A stretch of 64,000 nt of DNA from positions 1 through 64,000 of the forward strand of contig JBBDRL010000109.1 of assembly GCA_040905505.1 (NCBI GenBank). Direction: 5' to 3'. Below the pieces are notes generated by a model, which searched no databases, was not told where the DNA came from, and saw only the letters and a program-made list of their open reading frames with translations. Position 1 is the first letter of the stretch, and every line of letters begins with the position of its first letter. Below, piece by piece: positions 44,112-53,081 of the stretch. This stretch comes from WHSP01 sp040905505 (lineage in GTDB: Bacteria; Gemmatimonadota; Gemmatimonadetes; Longimicrobiales; Longimicrobiaceae). Both the position numbers and the translations under genes were made by a program.

Positions 44112-44537
44112 TTAGCAGGCGGGGTCGGTACAGGCGAAGACACGCACCGTCGAGAACCGCGGCACATCGGAGACTCCCGGACTCGCCTTCAACTCCCACG
44201 TGATGCGGTGGCCTGGGAACACCTCGACCGGCTCCGACATATGTCGGCGCTGCGTCTTCACCCCCGCCGATGGTCGCGCCACTAGACGAATCGTGCTGGC
44301 CGCTCCTTGCGGGATGCGCACGGTCTCTGCCGACAGGGCTCCCACTCGGCCCAACCGGGTCTCCTGACCCGCGTAAAGCGCATAGATCCGCAGGCTCGAC
44401 GTCGTACGATTGTCGATTTCGATGTCCGTGCCCAGCGACTCCAGGTCTCCGACTTCCGGACTCGTCGCAACCCCGTTCCCGGCGCAGGCTGCCGGAACGG
44501 ACGCGAGTAGTACGGCTAGTCCCAGTTTCTTCAGCAT
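44112..44537 (-). CDS. Small lipoprotein, paralogue of the one at 19.0-19.4 kb
   Basis: A 141-residue lipoprotein with signal and lipobox (VLLASVPAAC, Cys18). The mature domain reads IEIDNRTTSSLRIYALYAGQ, VGALSAETVRIPQGAASTIR, LVARPSAGVKTQRRHM and VFPGHRITWELKAS, which aligns strand for strand with the protein encoded at 19010-19366. It has an additional C-terminal piece with two cysteines (FACTDPAC) that could form a disulfide. Function unknown; no operon partner. Confidence 0.7.
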   Translation of the reverse strand: MLKKLGLAVLLASVPAACAGNGVATSPEVGDLESLGTDIEIDNRTTSSLRIYALYAGQETRLGRVGALSAETVRIPQGAASTIRLVARPSAGVKTQRRHMSEPVEVFPGHRITWELKASPGVSDVPRFSTVRVFACTDPAC

Positions 44538-45035
44538 GTCGTAAGCTCCTATGTCGTGCAGCGGGACTCGCGCCCATCGCCACGTTTTCGATTTTCCTGT
44601 GCGATCGTGAAGGAGCCCGAGCGACCGATCTCTCGACTAGTTGTACCGTGCGCAATCGCGGATCAGTCGCCGTGTTCATGTGTACGAACCAAGGCGTATC
44701 GGCTCCGTAAATAGTGGCCCGATCACGACTTATGAATTACGCACGATCGGTGCCGCGATCCCGGCGACCTGAAGCCGGCCCAAAGAGATGGTGGAAAGAT
44801 TTGAAAAAAGCGGAGAGTAGCCGCTTCTTCGGCCGCTCGCGACTTCCTCCTGAATGGTGGCACGCGAGGCACGGACAGCGCCGAGCGGGGTCTCCAGAAT
44901 CGTAGCGATGGAGCCGTATGGCGCGGAGTTAGTCCAGTTCCTACATTGACTTAGGCGTCGTGCGAGGTGGCGATCGGGCACATCCATTGCACGTCTCCGC
45001 GGACCGAAAAACATTTGCTCATTCACCGACGTCTT
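44538..45035. other. Gene-free interval between divergent lipoprotein and L,D-transpeptidase genes
   Basis: About 500 bases with no supported gene or RNA; slightly lower GC than the neighbours around 44720-44830. It must hold two divergent promoters, but no element is clear enough to name. Confidence 0.4.
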
Positions 45036-45818
45036 ATGCCTTCCATGCTTCGAATGCTCGTGCTGGTCATCGCGGCGCTATCCCTCGCCGCGCCTGCCGC
45101 GGCACAGGGGTCGCTGAAGCTCGTATTGAACATCCCCGCGATGAAGCTGGTCGTCTATGAAGGGGATGAGCGACTGGCTACCTACCCCATCGCCGTGGGC
45201 ATGCCGGGTTTCGACACGCCTACGGGGACCTTCGCGATCAGCCACGCAGAGTGGAACCCCTGGTGGCATCCGCCGACGCATCGTGAATGGGCGCGCAACG
45301 AGCGGCCGACTCCGCCAGGCCCCCTCAACCCGATGGGCAGGGTGAAGCTCTTCTTCCTCCCACTCTACTTCATTCACGGCACGCCGGAGGGGCAGAGCAT
45401 CGGAACGCCCGCCTCGCATGGTTGTGTCCGGATGCTCAATGAAGACGTGGTCGAGCTCGCGAGGCTGCTGCACGACCGCGCTGCTCCGCAGGTCACCTCC
45501 GACGAGGTCGACCGGATCCTCGCTCGGGCCGGAACGACGCGCCGGGTGAACTTTCAGGACGATATCGAGGTGGTGATCCGTTACGACCCGATCGTGGTCG
45601 AGGGGCGGGAAGTGTTCGCCTATCCGGACATCTACGACAGAAACGCCATCCACACCGAGAGCGTTTATCAGGCGTTGCTCGCGGCCGGGTACGACGTGTC
45701 GGCGGTCGACCACGAAGCCGTCCGCCAGTTTGTCGAGCGGGCCCGGGACCAGCGGGCACCCGTGGTCGAGCGGCTCGACGAGGCGTTTGGAAGCGCTCTC
45801 GTCCTGGCGGGGTCCTGA
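45036..45818 (+). CDS. L,D-transpeptidase (YkuD family), secreted
   Basis: A 260-residue exported enzyme that forms 3-3 peptidoglycan cross-links or anchors proteins. Signal peptide (LVLVIAALSLAAPAAAQG), then a YkuD domain: LVLNIPAMKLVVYEGDERLA, GMPGFDTPTGTFAISHAEWN and the catalytic motif HGTPEGQSIGTPASHGCVRM with the active cysteine. The C-terminal 80 residues extend beyond the core. The start is taken at the ATG at 45036; the ribosome site is weak, and alternatives at 45045 and 45054 are possible. Confidence 0.87.
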   Translation: MPSMLRMLVLVIAALSLAAPAAAQGSLKLVLNIPAMKLVVYEGDERLATYPIAVGMPGFDTPTGTFAISHAEWNPWWHPPTHREWARNERPTPPGPLNPMGRVKLFFLPLYFIHGTPEGQSIGTPASHGCVRMLNEDVVELARLLHDRAAPQVTSDEVDRILARAGTTRRVNFQDDIEVVIRYDPIVVEGREVFAYPDIYDRNAIHTESVYQALLAAGYDVSAVDHEAVRQFVERARDQRAPVVERLDEAFGSALVLAGS

Positions 45819-45841
45819 ACCGATGTCGTGAGGAATACGAC

Positions 45842-46726
45842 TTGCCCCCGATCGCGCCCATGTCGCCTATACCCCTCGAGCACGCCGCCCAACCCATCTT
45901 AGGTGCTCGCCGCGCCTCTGCGACCAGGCCGTCGGTCGGTCAGGCACTCACCGCGCCGGAGTTGGCTGCCGTCCGCTACTTCGTGGCGAGAGTCCTCGAA
46001 GAGATCCGCTCTCCGCTCGTCCAGGCCGCGCTCTTCGGGTCAAAGGCCCGGGGCGAGGCGCGCGCCGATTCGGATGTCGACGTGCTCCTCGTCTTTCGGC
46101 ATCTCCCACCGGATCGGGAGCCCCATGCCAGCGCGGCGGAGCGGATCGCCATGGAAGTTGCGGCGGAGACCCGCGTGCCCGTGACCGTCTGGAGCGTCTC
46201 GCTCGTCGACCTGGACGTCGGCCAGCGAACACCCATGCTGGTGGACGCGCTCGAGGACGCTCTCCCGATCTGGTGCTGGCCGGAGCCGCTACCTTCCGTC
46301 GCCTTCACTCCGCCCGACACCGCCCGCTGTGCCGACGCTCTGCTGGCGCGTGTCGCCGAAGGTAGCCGGGACTTCGCCGAGGCTCTGTTCCGGGGCGACC
46401 TCTTGGCCGCGCGCCTGCGGGGGCGTGACGACGTGATTCGACTTCTCACGGCGCTTCTGCTGCTCGATGGTACGACCCGGCCGCGCCGGAGCGATGTCGT
46501 CGAGGCCTACCGGGTCGTGGATCCCGAGGGCGCTGAGAACCCGCCACTCCTCGCCGACATGCTCGCCTGGGCCAGAGCGTCGTTCGGCGCCGACGGCCGG
46601 TGCGACGATCTTCCGCCGCCCCCGTCGCCAGGCGGTGAGCGCGGCCTCGCCGAGGTAGTGGATCTGCTTCGCCGCCGCGTGCGCGTGGCGCTCGAGCGAC
46701 TTTGCCAGGAGGCGGGACTCGCATGA
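45842..46726 (+). CDS. Nucleotidyltransferase-domain protein with C-terminal helical (HEPN-like) domain
   Basis: A 294-residue protein. Residues about 60-90 hold the nucleotidyltransferase motif AALFGSKARGEARADSDVDV with its metal-binding aspartates, and a third acidic residue lies near VTVWSVSLVDL. The C-terminal half is helical (ARVAEGSRDFAEALFRGDLL, DDVIRLLTALLLLDGTTRPR) and resembles HEPN-type domains that normally come as a separate protein. Start: TTG at 45842 with GAGGA seven bases upstream, or the ATG at 45860. Target unknown; a toxin-antitoxin-like or resistance role is possible. Confidence 0.68.
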   Translation: MPPIAPMSPIPLEHAAQPILGARRASATRPSVGQALTAPELAAVRYFVARVLEEIRSPLVQAALFGSKARGEARADSDVDVLLVFRHLPPDREPHASAAERIAMEVAAETRVPVTVWSVSLVDLDVGQRTPMLVDALEDALPIWCWPEPLPSVAFTPPDTARCADALLARVAEGSRDFAEALFRGDLLAARLRGRDDVIRLLTALLLLDGTTRPRRSDVVEAYRVVDPEGAENPPLLADMLAWARASFGADGRCDDLPPPPSPGGERGLAEVVDLLRRRVRVALERLCQEAGLA

Positions 46727-46795
46727 GGGCACCGGACTTGCACCCGCCCTCTGCCACCCCACCGACTCGAACGAACTCTAGTCCGTAGTGCAGCG

Positions 46796-48709
46796 ATGAG
46801 GCTCTTCCAACCCGATCCGCGCGAGCGGCGCCTCATGGGCGCCCTGTTCATCATTACCTTTGCGGTCGCGATCCTACTCACCGCGTTCTTCCAAACGCAG
46901 GTGGTTCGTGGCGAACAGTTCGCCGTCCGTTCGGAGGAGAACCGGCTTCGGCCGGTCACGATCCCGGCGCCCCGTGGCACCATCACCGACCGGTACGGTG
47001 AGATCATCGCCACGAGCATCCCCGGTTTCTCGCTGACGCTCCTTCCCGGCGAGCCGGAAACCGTCGAGCAGACGCTGGTCGACCTCGCTCCCTTCCTCGG
47101 CCTCGCCCGTGCCGATATCGATCGCCTCATGGTGGCGCGAAATCGTCGACCGCACGACCTGCTGACCGTCACCGAGGACGCGACCTACGCCCAGGTGGCG
47201 GCGATCGAGGAGCGCCGCTCGTCCTTTCCGAACCTGCTGGTCGTCGATCGCCCGAAGCGATTTTATCCCGAAGGTACCGCCGTCGGCCACATCATCGGAT
47301 ACGTCGCCGAGATCAGCCCCGAAGAGCTCCAGCAGCCCGTCTTCAGTGAAGCGGGGTATCGCCAGGGCCGGTGGATCGGCAAGGCGGGGACCGAGCGGCA
47401 GTACGAGCTGACGCTCAGTGGAAGCGACGGCGCGAGATTCGTCGAGGTCGACGCGATGGGGCGCATCGTGAATCCCCGCTCGACGGCCGGCATACTCGCG
47501 CCGACGCCCGGCAGGGATCTGCAGACGACGCTGGACATCGAGCTACAGCGCTACGTGCAGGAGATCTTCCCGGACACGATGAAGGGTTCCGTGGTCGCGA
47601 TGGTCCCCTCGACCGGCGAGATCCTCGCCATGTATTCCAACCCTCCCTTTGATCCCAACGATTTCGTTGGCGGCATTTCAGGGCCGCTGTGGACTGCTCT
47701 GAATCAGGACTCTGAGCTCCCGCTCCTCGATCGATCGATTGTCGCGACCTATCCGCCGGCATCGACATTCAAGCTCCTCACGGCGGCGGCGGGGGTCGAG
47801 GGTGGCCTGGTCGACGCGGGTAGCACGATGCCGATCGCGTGCACGGGGGGGATGGCTTACGCCGGTCGCTATGCACGCTGCTGGTACGCGGCCGGGCACG
47901 GGCGGCTGAACCTGGCTTCGGCACTCGAGAAATCGTGTAACGTCTACTTTTATCAACTGGGAATTCAGTTGGGGCTGAGCAACATGATCAGCTACGGAAC
48001 GCGCGTCGGCTTCGGCAGCCCCACGGGCATCGATCTCCCTGCCGAGCGCGTCGGAACGTTCCCGGAGGGCGCCGAATGGTGGCGTGAAAACCTCGGCTAC
48101 GCGCCACAGCCCTCGGAAGTCATGAGCCTCGCGATCGGGCAGGGGCCGAACGATCTCACCATGCTCCGGCTCGCCCACTTCTACTCGGCGGTCGCGGGCA
48201 ACGGTACCGCGCCAGAGCCATACCTGGTGGTGACGGACGATGCCGGTGAAGGCCCCGGTGCGGTCGATCTGGGATTGAGCCAGGAAGGCCTCGACGCCCT
48301 CTGGAGCGGATTGGCGCTGGTCATTCAGCCGGGCGGTACCGCCTGGCTCTCGGCCCTGGCGGACTGGCAGATCTACGGCAAGACCGGTACGGCGCAGAAC
48401 CCTCATGGCCCTGACCACGGGCTCTTCGTCGGCTTCTCCGGCGCGCCCGGGGGGCACCCCGAGATCGTTGTCGCGGCCATCATCGAGCACGGGCTCCACG
48501 GCAGCGACGTGTCGCCGCTCGTCGCAAAAGTGATCAACAACTATCTCAGCCGGAAGCACGGCGTGCCGTTCGACCCCCAGCCGACATTGATCGAGCGGTA
48601 CGAATCGGGCCGAACGATGTGGGGAACGACCGACGAGTATCCCTCGCCGCTGGTGCCGAAGCCCCGAGAAGCACCGATCGAGGCCGAAGCGCAGCCGCGA
48701 ACGGATTGA
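46796..48709 (+). CDS. mrdA: Penicillin-binding protein 2 (peptidoglycan transpeptidase)
   Basis: A 637-residue cell-elongation D,D-transpeptidase: one N-terminal membrane segment (LMGALFIITFAVAILLTAFF), a dimerisation domain with APRGTITDRYGEIIATS, and a transpeptidase domain with the active-site serine in PPASTFKLL, the SCN motif in LEKSCNVYFYQLG and KTGTAQNP. Length and order match PBP2 rather than PBP3. Its usual partners rodA and mreCD are not next to it in this window; the nucleotidyltransferase gene lies 69 bases upstream. Confidence 0.9.
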   Translation: MRLFQPDPRERRLMGALFIITFAVAILLTAFFQTQVVRGEQFAVRSEENRLRPVTIPAPRGTITDRYGEIIATSIPGFSLTLLPGEPETVEQTLVDLAPFLGLARADIDRLMVARNRRPHDLLTVTEDATYAQVAAIEERRSSFPNLLVVDRPKRFYPEGTAVGHIIGYVAEISPEELQQPVFSEAGYRQGRWIGKAGTERQYELTLSGSDGARFVEVDAMGRIVNPRSTAGILAPTPGRDLQTTLDIELQRYVQEIFPDTMKGSVVAMVPSTGEILAMYSNPPFDPNDFVGGISGPLWTALNQDSELPLLDRSIVATYPPASTFKLLTAAAGVEGGLVDAGSTMPIACTGGMAYAGRYARCWYAAGHGRLNLASALEKSCNVYFYQLGIQLGLSNMISYGTRVGFGSPTGIDLPAERVGTFPEGAEWWRENLGYAPQPSEVMSLAIGQGPNDLTMLRLAHFYSAVAGNGTAPEPYLVVTDDAGEGPGAVDLGLSQEGLDALWSGLALVIQPGGTAWLSALADWQIYGKTGTAQNPHGPDHGLFVGFSGAPGGHPEIVVAAIIEHGLHGSDVSPLVAKVINNYLSRKHGVPFDPQPTLIERYESGRTMWGTTDEYPSPLVPKPREAPIEAEAQPRTD

Positions 48710-48810
48710 TCGGGCGGCCGACCGTCTGATCTCGGGCGCACGCCGGCCCGCGGCCCGGCGCGGCCGGCGCCGTGTTTTCCTGCTTGAAGCCTCCAGAAGA
48801 GGGCTCGAAC

Positions 48811-49860
48811 TTGTCAGAGATCCCGCACGACCTGTCGCGCGACGACCTGCTGCACATCTACCGCTATCTCCGTCTGACACGGTCACTGGAGGAGCGGCTC
48901 GTCAACCTTTTTCGACAGACCAAAGTTGTCGGTGGCCTGTTCCGCTCGCTCGGGCAGGAGGGGGAATCGGTCGCGTCGGCCTATGCGCTGAACCGCCGCA
49001 CCGATGGCACCGGCGACGTACTGTCACCTCTCATCCGCAATCTCGGGTCGATGCTGGTGATGGGCGCCGAGCCCGTCGAAGTGCTGCGACAGTACATGGC
49101 GAAGGGTGATTCACCGACGCGGGGTAAGGAACTGAACATCCATTTCGCCGACTACCAGCGCGGGTTCATCGGCCAGATCTCTCCGCTCGGTGACCTGGTC
49201 CCCGTGATGGCGGGCGTCACGCTGACCTTCAAGCAGCGAGGCCAGCGACGGGTCGGGATGGTCTACGTCGGCGATGGCGCGACCTCGACGGGAGCCTTCC
49301 ACGAAGGAATCAATTTCGCCGCCGTTCAGCGCTGCCCCCTGGTCGTGATCGCCGAGAACAACGGCTACGCGTACTCCACACCCGTCTCACGCCAGACGGC
49401 CGCCGCCACACTCGCCGATAAGGCCAGCGGCTACGGCGTCCACGGTGAACAGGTCGATGGTAACGACGTGTTCGCAGTCTACGCAGCTTCCCGCCGCGCG
49501 GTCGACCGGGCTCGGGAAGGGCAGGGCACGTCGCTCATCGAGGTCCTTACCTATCGGCGGAAGGGACACGCGGAGCACGATGCTCAGCCGTACCAGCCTC
49601 GCGAGGAGATCGATCACTGGGCTGCGACCAACGACCCGCTGGATCGGTATGTCGCAAGGCTTTCGGAGGAAGGGTGGATCGCTACGGACGAGCTGTCAGT
49701 CGTCGATCAGGAGATCGAAGCATTATTGGACGACGCCGTTTCCCTGGCGGAAGCGTCACCGCTTCCAGAGCCGCGCGGCGCTCTCGAGGACGTCTACGCT
49801 GGCACGCGAGCCACACCGCTGTGGACGCGTCAGGATCCGGCCGCCCCGGGCCTGGGCTGA
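48811..49860 (+). CDS. 2-oxoacid dehydrogenase E1 component, alpha subunit
   Basis: A 349-residue thiamine-diphosphate enzyme subunit that decarboxylates pyruvate or branched-chain 2-oxoacids. The cofactor motif reads VGDGATSTGAFHEGINFAAV, then CPLVVIAENNGYAYSTP; the phosphorylation-loop-like region is LTYRRKGHAEHDAQPYQP. TTG at 48811 follows GAGGG and is preferred over GTG at 48772, which would add 13 residues not seen in the family. It is followed at once by the beta subunit, then E2 and lipB, so the four make one functional unit; substrate (pyruvate or branched-chain) is not certain. Confidence 0.88.
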   Translation: MSEIPHDLSRDDLLHIYRYLRLTRSLEERLVNLFRQTKVVGGLFRSLGQEGESVASAYALNRRTDGTGDVLSPLIRNLGSMLVMGAEPVEVLRQYMAKGDSPTRGKELNIHFADYQRGFIGQISPLGDLVPVMAGVTLTFKQRGQRRVGMVYVGDGATSTGAFHEGINFAAVQRCPLVVIAENNGYAYSTPVSRQTAAATLADKASGYGVHGEQVDGNDVFAVYAASRRAVDRAREGQGTSLIEVLTYRRKGHAEHDAQPYQPREEIDHWAATNDPLDRYVARLSEEGWIATDELSVVDQEIEALLDDAVSLAEASPLPEPRGALEDVYAGTRATPLWTRQDPAAPGLG

Positions 49861-49864
49861 GTCC

Positions 49865-50899
49865 ATGAACCCCTCGATGCTCCAGAAGCCCGAACACGTC
49901 CGCCTGACGGAGACCGGGCAGCCCGTCACGTTTCTCGAAGCCATCCGCGAGGCGATCTGGGAAGAGATGGAGCGTGACGAGCGCGTCTTCCTTCTCGGGG
50001 AGGATATCGGCGCCTTCGGCGGCGCCTTCAAGGTCACGGACGGAATGCTCGCGCGCTTCGGCGAAGCCCGTGTGATCGATACGCCGATCTCGGAGACAGG
50101 CTTCACGGGCGCGGCGGCCGGCGCGGCTCACATGGAGATGCGCCCGATCGTCGAGATGCAGTTCATCGACTTCATCGCCTGCGCGTACGACATGATCACC
50201 AACTACGTGGCGACCTCCCGTTATCGCGGAACCGGGCCGCAGCCGATGGTGATCCGCGGACCCTCGGGGGGCGGTGTGCGCGGCGGACCCTTCCACTCAC
50301 AGAATCCTGAAGCGGCGTTCTTCCATACGCCCGGCCTGAAGATCGTCTATCCCGCGACCGCTTACGACGCCAAAGGCCTCATGAAGGCTGCCATTCGCGA
50401 CGATGACCCCGTCCTCTTCTTCGAACACAAATGGCTCTATCGGCGGCCGCAGCTCCGCGAAGTGCTGCCGGCCGAGGATTACGTCGTCCCACTCGGCGAG
50501 GCGCGCATCCACCGCGAGGGGCGCGACCTGACGATCGTCACCTACGCGGCGATGGTGCACAAGAGTCTCGAAGCCGCGCAGCAGCTCGAGGAGGAGGACG
50601 GACTCTCCGTCGAAGTCCTGGACCTGCGCACACTGCTGCCGCTCGATGAGCAGGCGGTCGTCGACAGCGTGAAGAAGACGAACCGAGCGCTCGTCGTGCA
50701 CGAGGACACGCGGACCGGCGGAATCGCGGGCGAGATCGCGATGAGGATCAACGAGAAAGCCTTCGAGTGGCTCGACGCGCCGATCCTTCGCGTGACCGCT
50801 CTCGACACGCCTGTGCCATATTCGCCGCCACTGGAAGACTATTTCTTGCCGCAAACCGAAGACATCGTGACGGCAGCGCGCTATCTGGCGGGATATTGA
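49865..50899 (+). CDS. 2-oxoacid dehydrogenase E1 component, beta subunit
   Basis: A 344-residue subunit with the conserved pieces FLLGEDIGAFGGAFKVTDG, VIDTPISETGFTGAAAGAAH, MQFIDFIACAYDMITNYVAT and VLDLRTLLPLDEQAVVDSVK, typical of the E1 beta chain of pyruvate or branched-chain 2-oxoacid dehydrogenase. It begins four bases after the alpha-subunit stop (ATG 49865; a second ATG at 49877 is possible). The long in-frame reading upstream overlaps the alpha gene in another frame and is not coding. Confidence 0.9.
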   Translation: MNPSMLQKPEHVRLTETGQPVTFLEAIREAIWEEMERDERVFLLGEDIGAFGGAFKVTDGMLARFGEARVIDTPISETGFTGAAAGAAHMEMRPIVEMQFIDFIACAYDMITNYVATSRYRGTGPQPMVIRGPSGGGVRGGPFHSQNPEAAFFHTPGLKIVYPATAYDAKGLMKAAIRDDDPVLFFEHKWLYRRPQLREVLPAEDYVVPLGEARIHREGRDLTIVTYAAMVHKSLEAAQQLEEEDGLSVEVLDLRTLLPLDEQAVVDSVKKTNRALVVHEDTRTGGIAGEIAMRINEKAFEWLDAPILRVTALDTPVPYSPPLEDYFLPQTEDIVTAARYLAGY

Positions 50900-50964
50900 A
50901 GGACTGCGCCGATGGCATCTAGCGGCGTGCGGCAGACGCGGCCATCGAAGGCGCCAGAGCGATT

Positions 50965-50985
50965 GCTGATAGCTGATAGCTGATC
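50965..50985. repeat. Three-copy 7-bp tandem repeat (GCTGATA) before the E2 gene
   Basis: GCTGATA occurs twice, followed by a third copy ending in C. The same heptamer in both orientations builds the larger inverted repeat at 59283-59364, so the two are related dispersed repeats. Confidence 0.75.
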
Positions 50986-51021
50986 ACCTCCCCCATCCTT
51001 TTGCCCTACAATCATGTCCCC

Positions 51022-52410
51022 ATGGCCCGCATAGAAGTCCCGATGCCCCAGATGGGCGAATCGATCGCCGAAGGCACCGTCTCAGCCTGGTTGAAGCAGA
51101 TCGGGGATCGGGTGGAGCGCGACGAACCCATCTTGGAGATCTCCACCGACAAGGTGGACGCGGAGATCCCGTCGCCCGTCGCGGGAGTCCTGGTCGAGGT
51201 ATTGGTCCAGGAGGGGGAAACCGTCGAGGTCGGGACGGCGGTCGCGTTCGTCGAAACCGAGGTGGCGGCTGACGGGGGCGCCGCGGGTGGACCCCCCGAG
51301 GAGGCAGCGGAGGGTGCGCAACCTCAGAAGACGGTGGCGGACGTGCCACCGGCAGAAGCGGATGTCCGAGCTGGTGCCTCGGGCGACCCGGCCGGGGGCG
51401 CGCGTCCGGTTGCCGGAAGCAGTCCTGAATCGAACGATCGCGGGGGCGCCTCCGCAGCCCCGGAGACAGCCGAAGAACGCCTGCGCCGGCGCTCGACGCC
51501 GTTGGTCCGGCGCATCGCCACCGAACATGGGCTCTCACTCGAGGAGATCCCCGGGACCGGGCGGGCGGGCCGGGTCACCAAAGCGGACGTCCTCCAGTAC
51601 GTCGAGCAGGGTGCGGCGGCCGGAAAGCCTGGAGCGGGCGGTGCCGAGGGCGCGTTCTCGTGGGATGCCTACTACACCAACGTCCGCCATCCCGAAGTCG
51701 AGGCTTACTCCGGCGACCGTTCGGAGCCGATGGGCCGGATGACGAGGCTCATCGCCGAGCACATGATCCTGTCCAAGCGGACTTCCGCCCACGTCCATTC
51801 GTATTTCGAGGTGGACTACTCGCGCATCGACCAGTTCCGCGCTCAGAACCGGGCGCAGTGGGACGAGCAGGGCGTCAAGGTCACCTACACCGCGTTCATC
51901 GCGAAGGCGGTCGCGACTGCGCTTCGCGAACACCCGAAGATCAACGCCTCCATCTCCGGTGAAAAGGTCGTTTACCGGGGTGCGGTCAACATCGGTGTCG
52001 CGGTCGCGCTCGATCAGGGGCTGATCGTCCCCGTCGTTCGCGATGCGGACAATCTCTCGCTCGTCGGCCTGGCCCGCGCCGTCTCCGATCTCGCCCTCAG
52101 GGCTCGATCCAAGAAGCTCGCACCGGAGGAGGTTCAGGGAGGGACCTTCACCATCACGAATCCGGGGATATTCGGCACGGTGATCGGCTTCCCGATCATC
52201 AATCAGCCCCAGGTGGCGATCATGGGGGTCGGCGCCGTCGAGAAGCGTCCGGTCGTCGTCTCCGACGAATTCGGCAATGATGCCATCGTCCCCCGTAAAC
52301 GCGGCTTCATCTCGCTCGGCTACGACCATCGGCTCGTCAACGGGGCCGACGCAGATCGCTTCCTCGCGCGCGTCAAGGAGATCCTGGAAACTTTTCCCGA
52401 AGCCCGATGA
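51022..52410 (+). CDS. 2-oxoacid dehydrogenase E2 component (dihydrolipoamide acyltransferase)
   Basis: A 462-residue acyltransferase: one lipoyl domain (residues 1-80, lipoyl lysine in EISTDKVDAEIPS), an acidic and proline/alanine linker, an E1/E3-binding domain (LVRRIATEHGLSLEEIPGTG), and the catalytic domain (MTRLIAEHMILSKRTSAHVH; NIGVAVALDQGLIVPVVRD; GTFTITNPGIFGTVIGFPII). The active-site block reads YDHRLVNGADADRF: His436 is kept but the usual Asp of HxxxDG is Asn440. Start ATG 51022, about 122 bases after E1 beta; lipB overlaps its stop by four bases. Confidence 0.9.
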   Translation: MARIEVPMPQMGESIAEGTVSAWLKQIGDRVERDEPILEISTDKVDAEIPSPVAGVLVEVLVQEGETVEVGTAVAFVETEVAADGGAAGGPPEEAAEGAQPQKTVADVPPAEADVRAGASGDPAGGARPVAGSSPESNDRGGASAAPETAEERLRRRSTPLVRRIATEHGLSLEEIPGTGRAGRVTKADVLQYVEQGAAAGKPGAGGAEGAFSWDAYYTNVRHPEVEAYSGDRSEPMGRMTRLIAEHMILSKRTSAHVHSYFEVDYSRIDQFRAQNRAQWDEQGVKVTYTAFIAKAVATALREHPKINASISGEKVVYRGAVNIGVAVALDQGLIVPVVRDADNLSLVGLARAVSDLALRARSKKLAPEEVQGGTFTITNPGIFGTVIGFPIINQPQVAIMGVGAVEKRPVVVSDEFGNDAIVPRKRGFISLGYDHRLVNGADADRFLARVKEILETFPEAR

Positions 52411-53057
52411 TGCAGGTCGGAGCCAACCGCGCCCTGGATATTCGCCGTCTCGGCCGCATCGACTACCCTGAGGCCCTCGAGCTCCAGGCCGAGCTGGTTC
52501 GGGAGCGCCGCGACGGCGCCATTCCCGACACGCTCCTCCTGCTCGAGCACCCACACGTCATCACGCTCGGGTCCGGTTGGAGTGCGGAGAACATCCTGCT
52601 GAGCCCAGAGGAGCTCGAAGAGCGCGGCATTCAGGTGATCGAGACGGGGCGCGGCGGGGACGTGACCTACCACGGCCCGGGGCAGCTCGTCGGGTACCCG
52701 ATCCTGGACCTCAAGCCAGACCGCTGCGACCTCCATCTGTACCTCCGCAGCCTCGAACATCTGCTGATCGAGGTGCTAGCCGACTTCGGGCTCGAAGCAG
52801 GCCGCCTCGAGGGCCTCACCGGCGTCTGGTGCGGCGACCGCAAGATCGCCGCAATCGGGATTCGAGTCTCGTCGGGATGGATCACTTCCCACGGATTCGC
52901 CCTCAACGTATCCACCGATCTGTCGTTCTTCGGGACCATCGTGCCCTGCGGGCTCCACGATCATTCCATCAGCTCCCTCTCCCAGGAGCTCGGCCGTGAC
53001 GTGGCGATGGAGGACGTCGAAACGGTCGTGGCGGCGCGCTTCAGAGAGAGGATGTAG
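52407..53057 (+). CDS. lipB: Octanoyl-[ACP]:protein N-octanoyltransferase
   Basis: A 216-residue enzyme that moves octanoyl groups from acyl carrier protein to lipoyl domains. The motifs ETGRGGDVTYHGPGQLVGYP, GVWCGDRKIAAIGIRV, and TSHGFALNVSTDLSFFGTIV with the following PCG carrying the catalytic cysteine are all present. It overlaps the E2 gene by ATGA, so the lipoyl-domain protein and the enzyme that modifies it are made together. No lipA is in the window. Confidence 0.93.
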   Translation: MMQVGANRALDIRRLGRIDYPEALELQAELVRERRDGAIPDTLLLLEHPHVITLGSGWSAENILLSPEELEERGIQVIETGRGGDVTYHGPGQLVGYPILDLKPDRCDLHLYLRSLEHLLIEVLADFGLEAGRLEGLTGVWCGDRKIAAIGIRVSSGWITSHGFALNVSTDLSFFGTIVPCGLHDHSISSLSQELGRDVAMEDVETVVAARFRERM

Positions 53058-53081
53058 AGCGCGGACCGGCTAAATCCCGAC

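Noticed and set aside
47830..47890. Cysteine-containing loop in PBP2 as an unusual feature
   Set aside because: A CTGG...CW loop is, to my knowledge, common in PBP2 proteins, so it is not remarkable.
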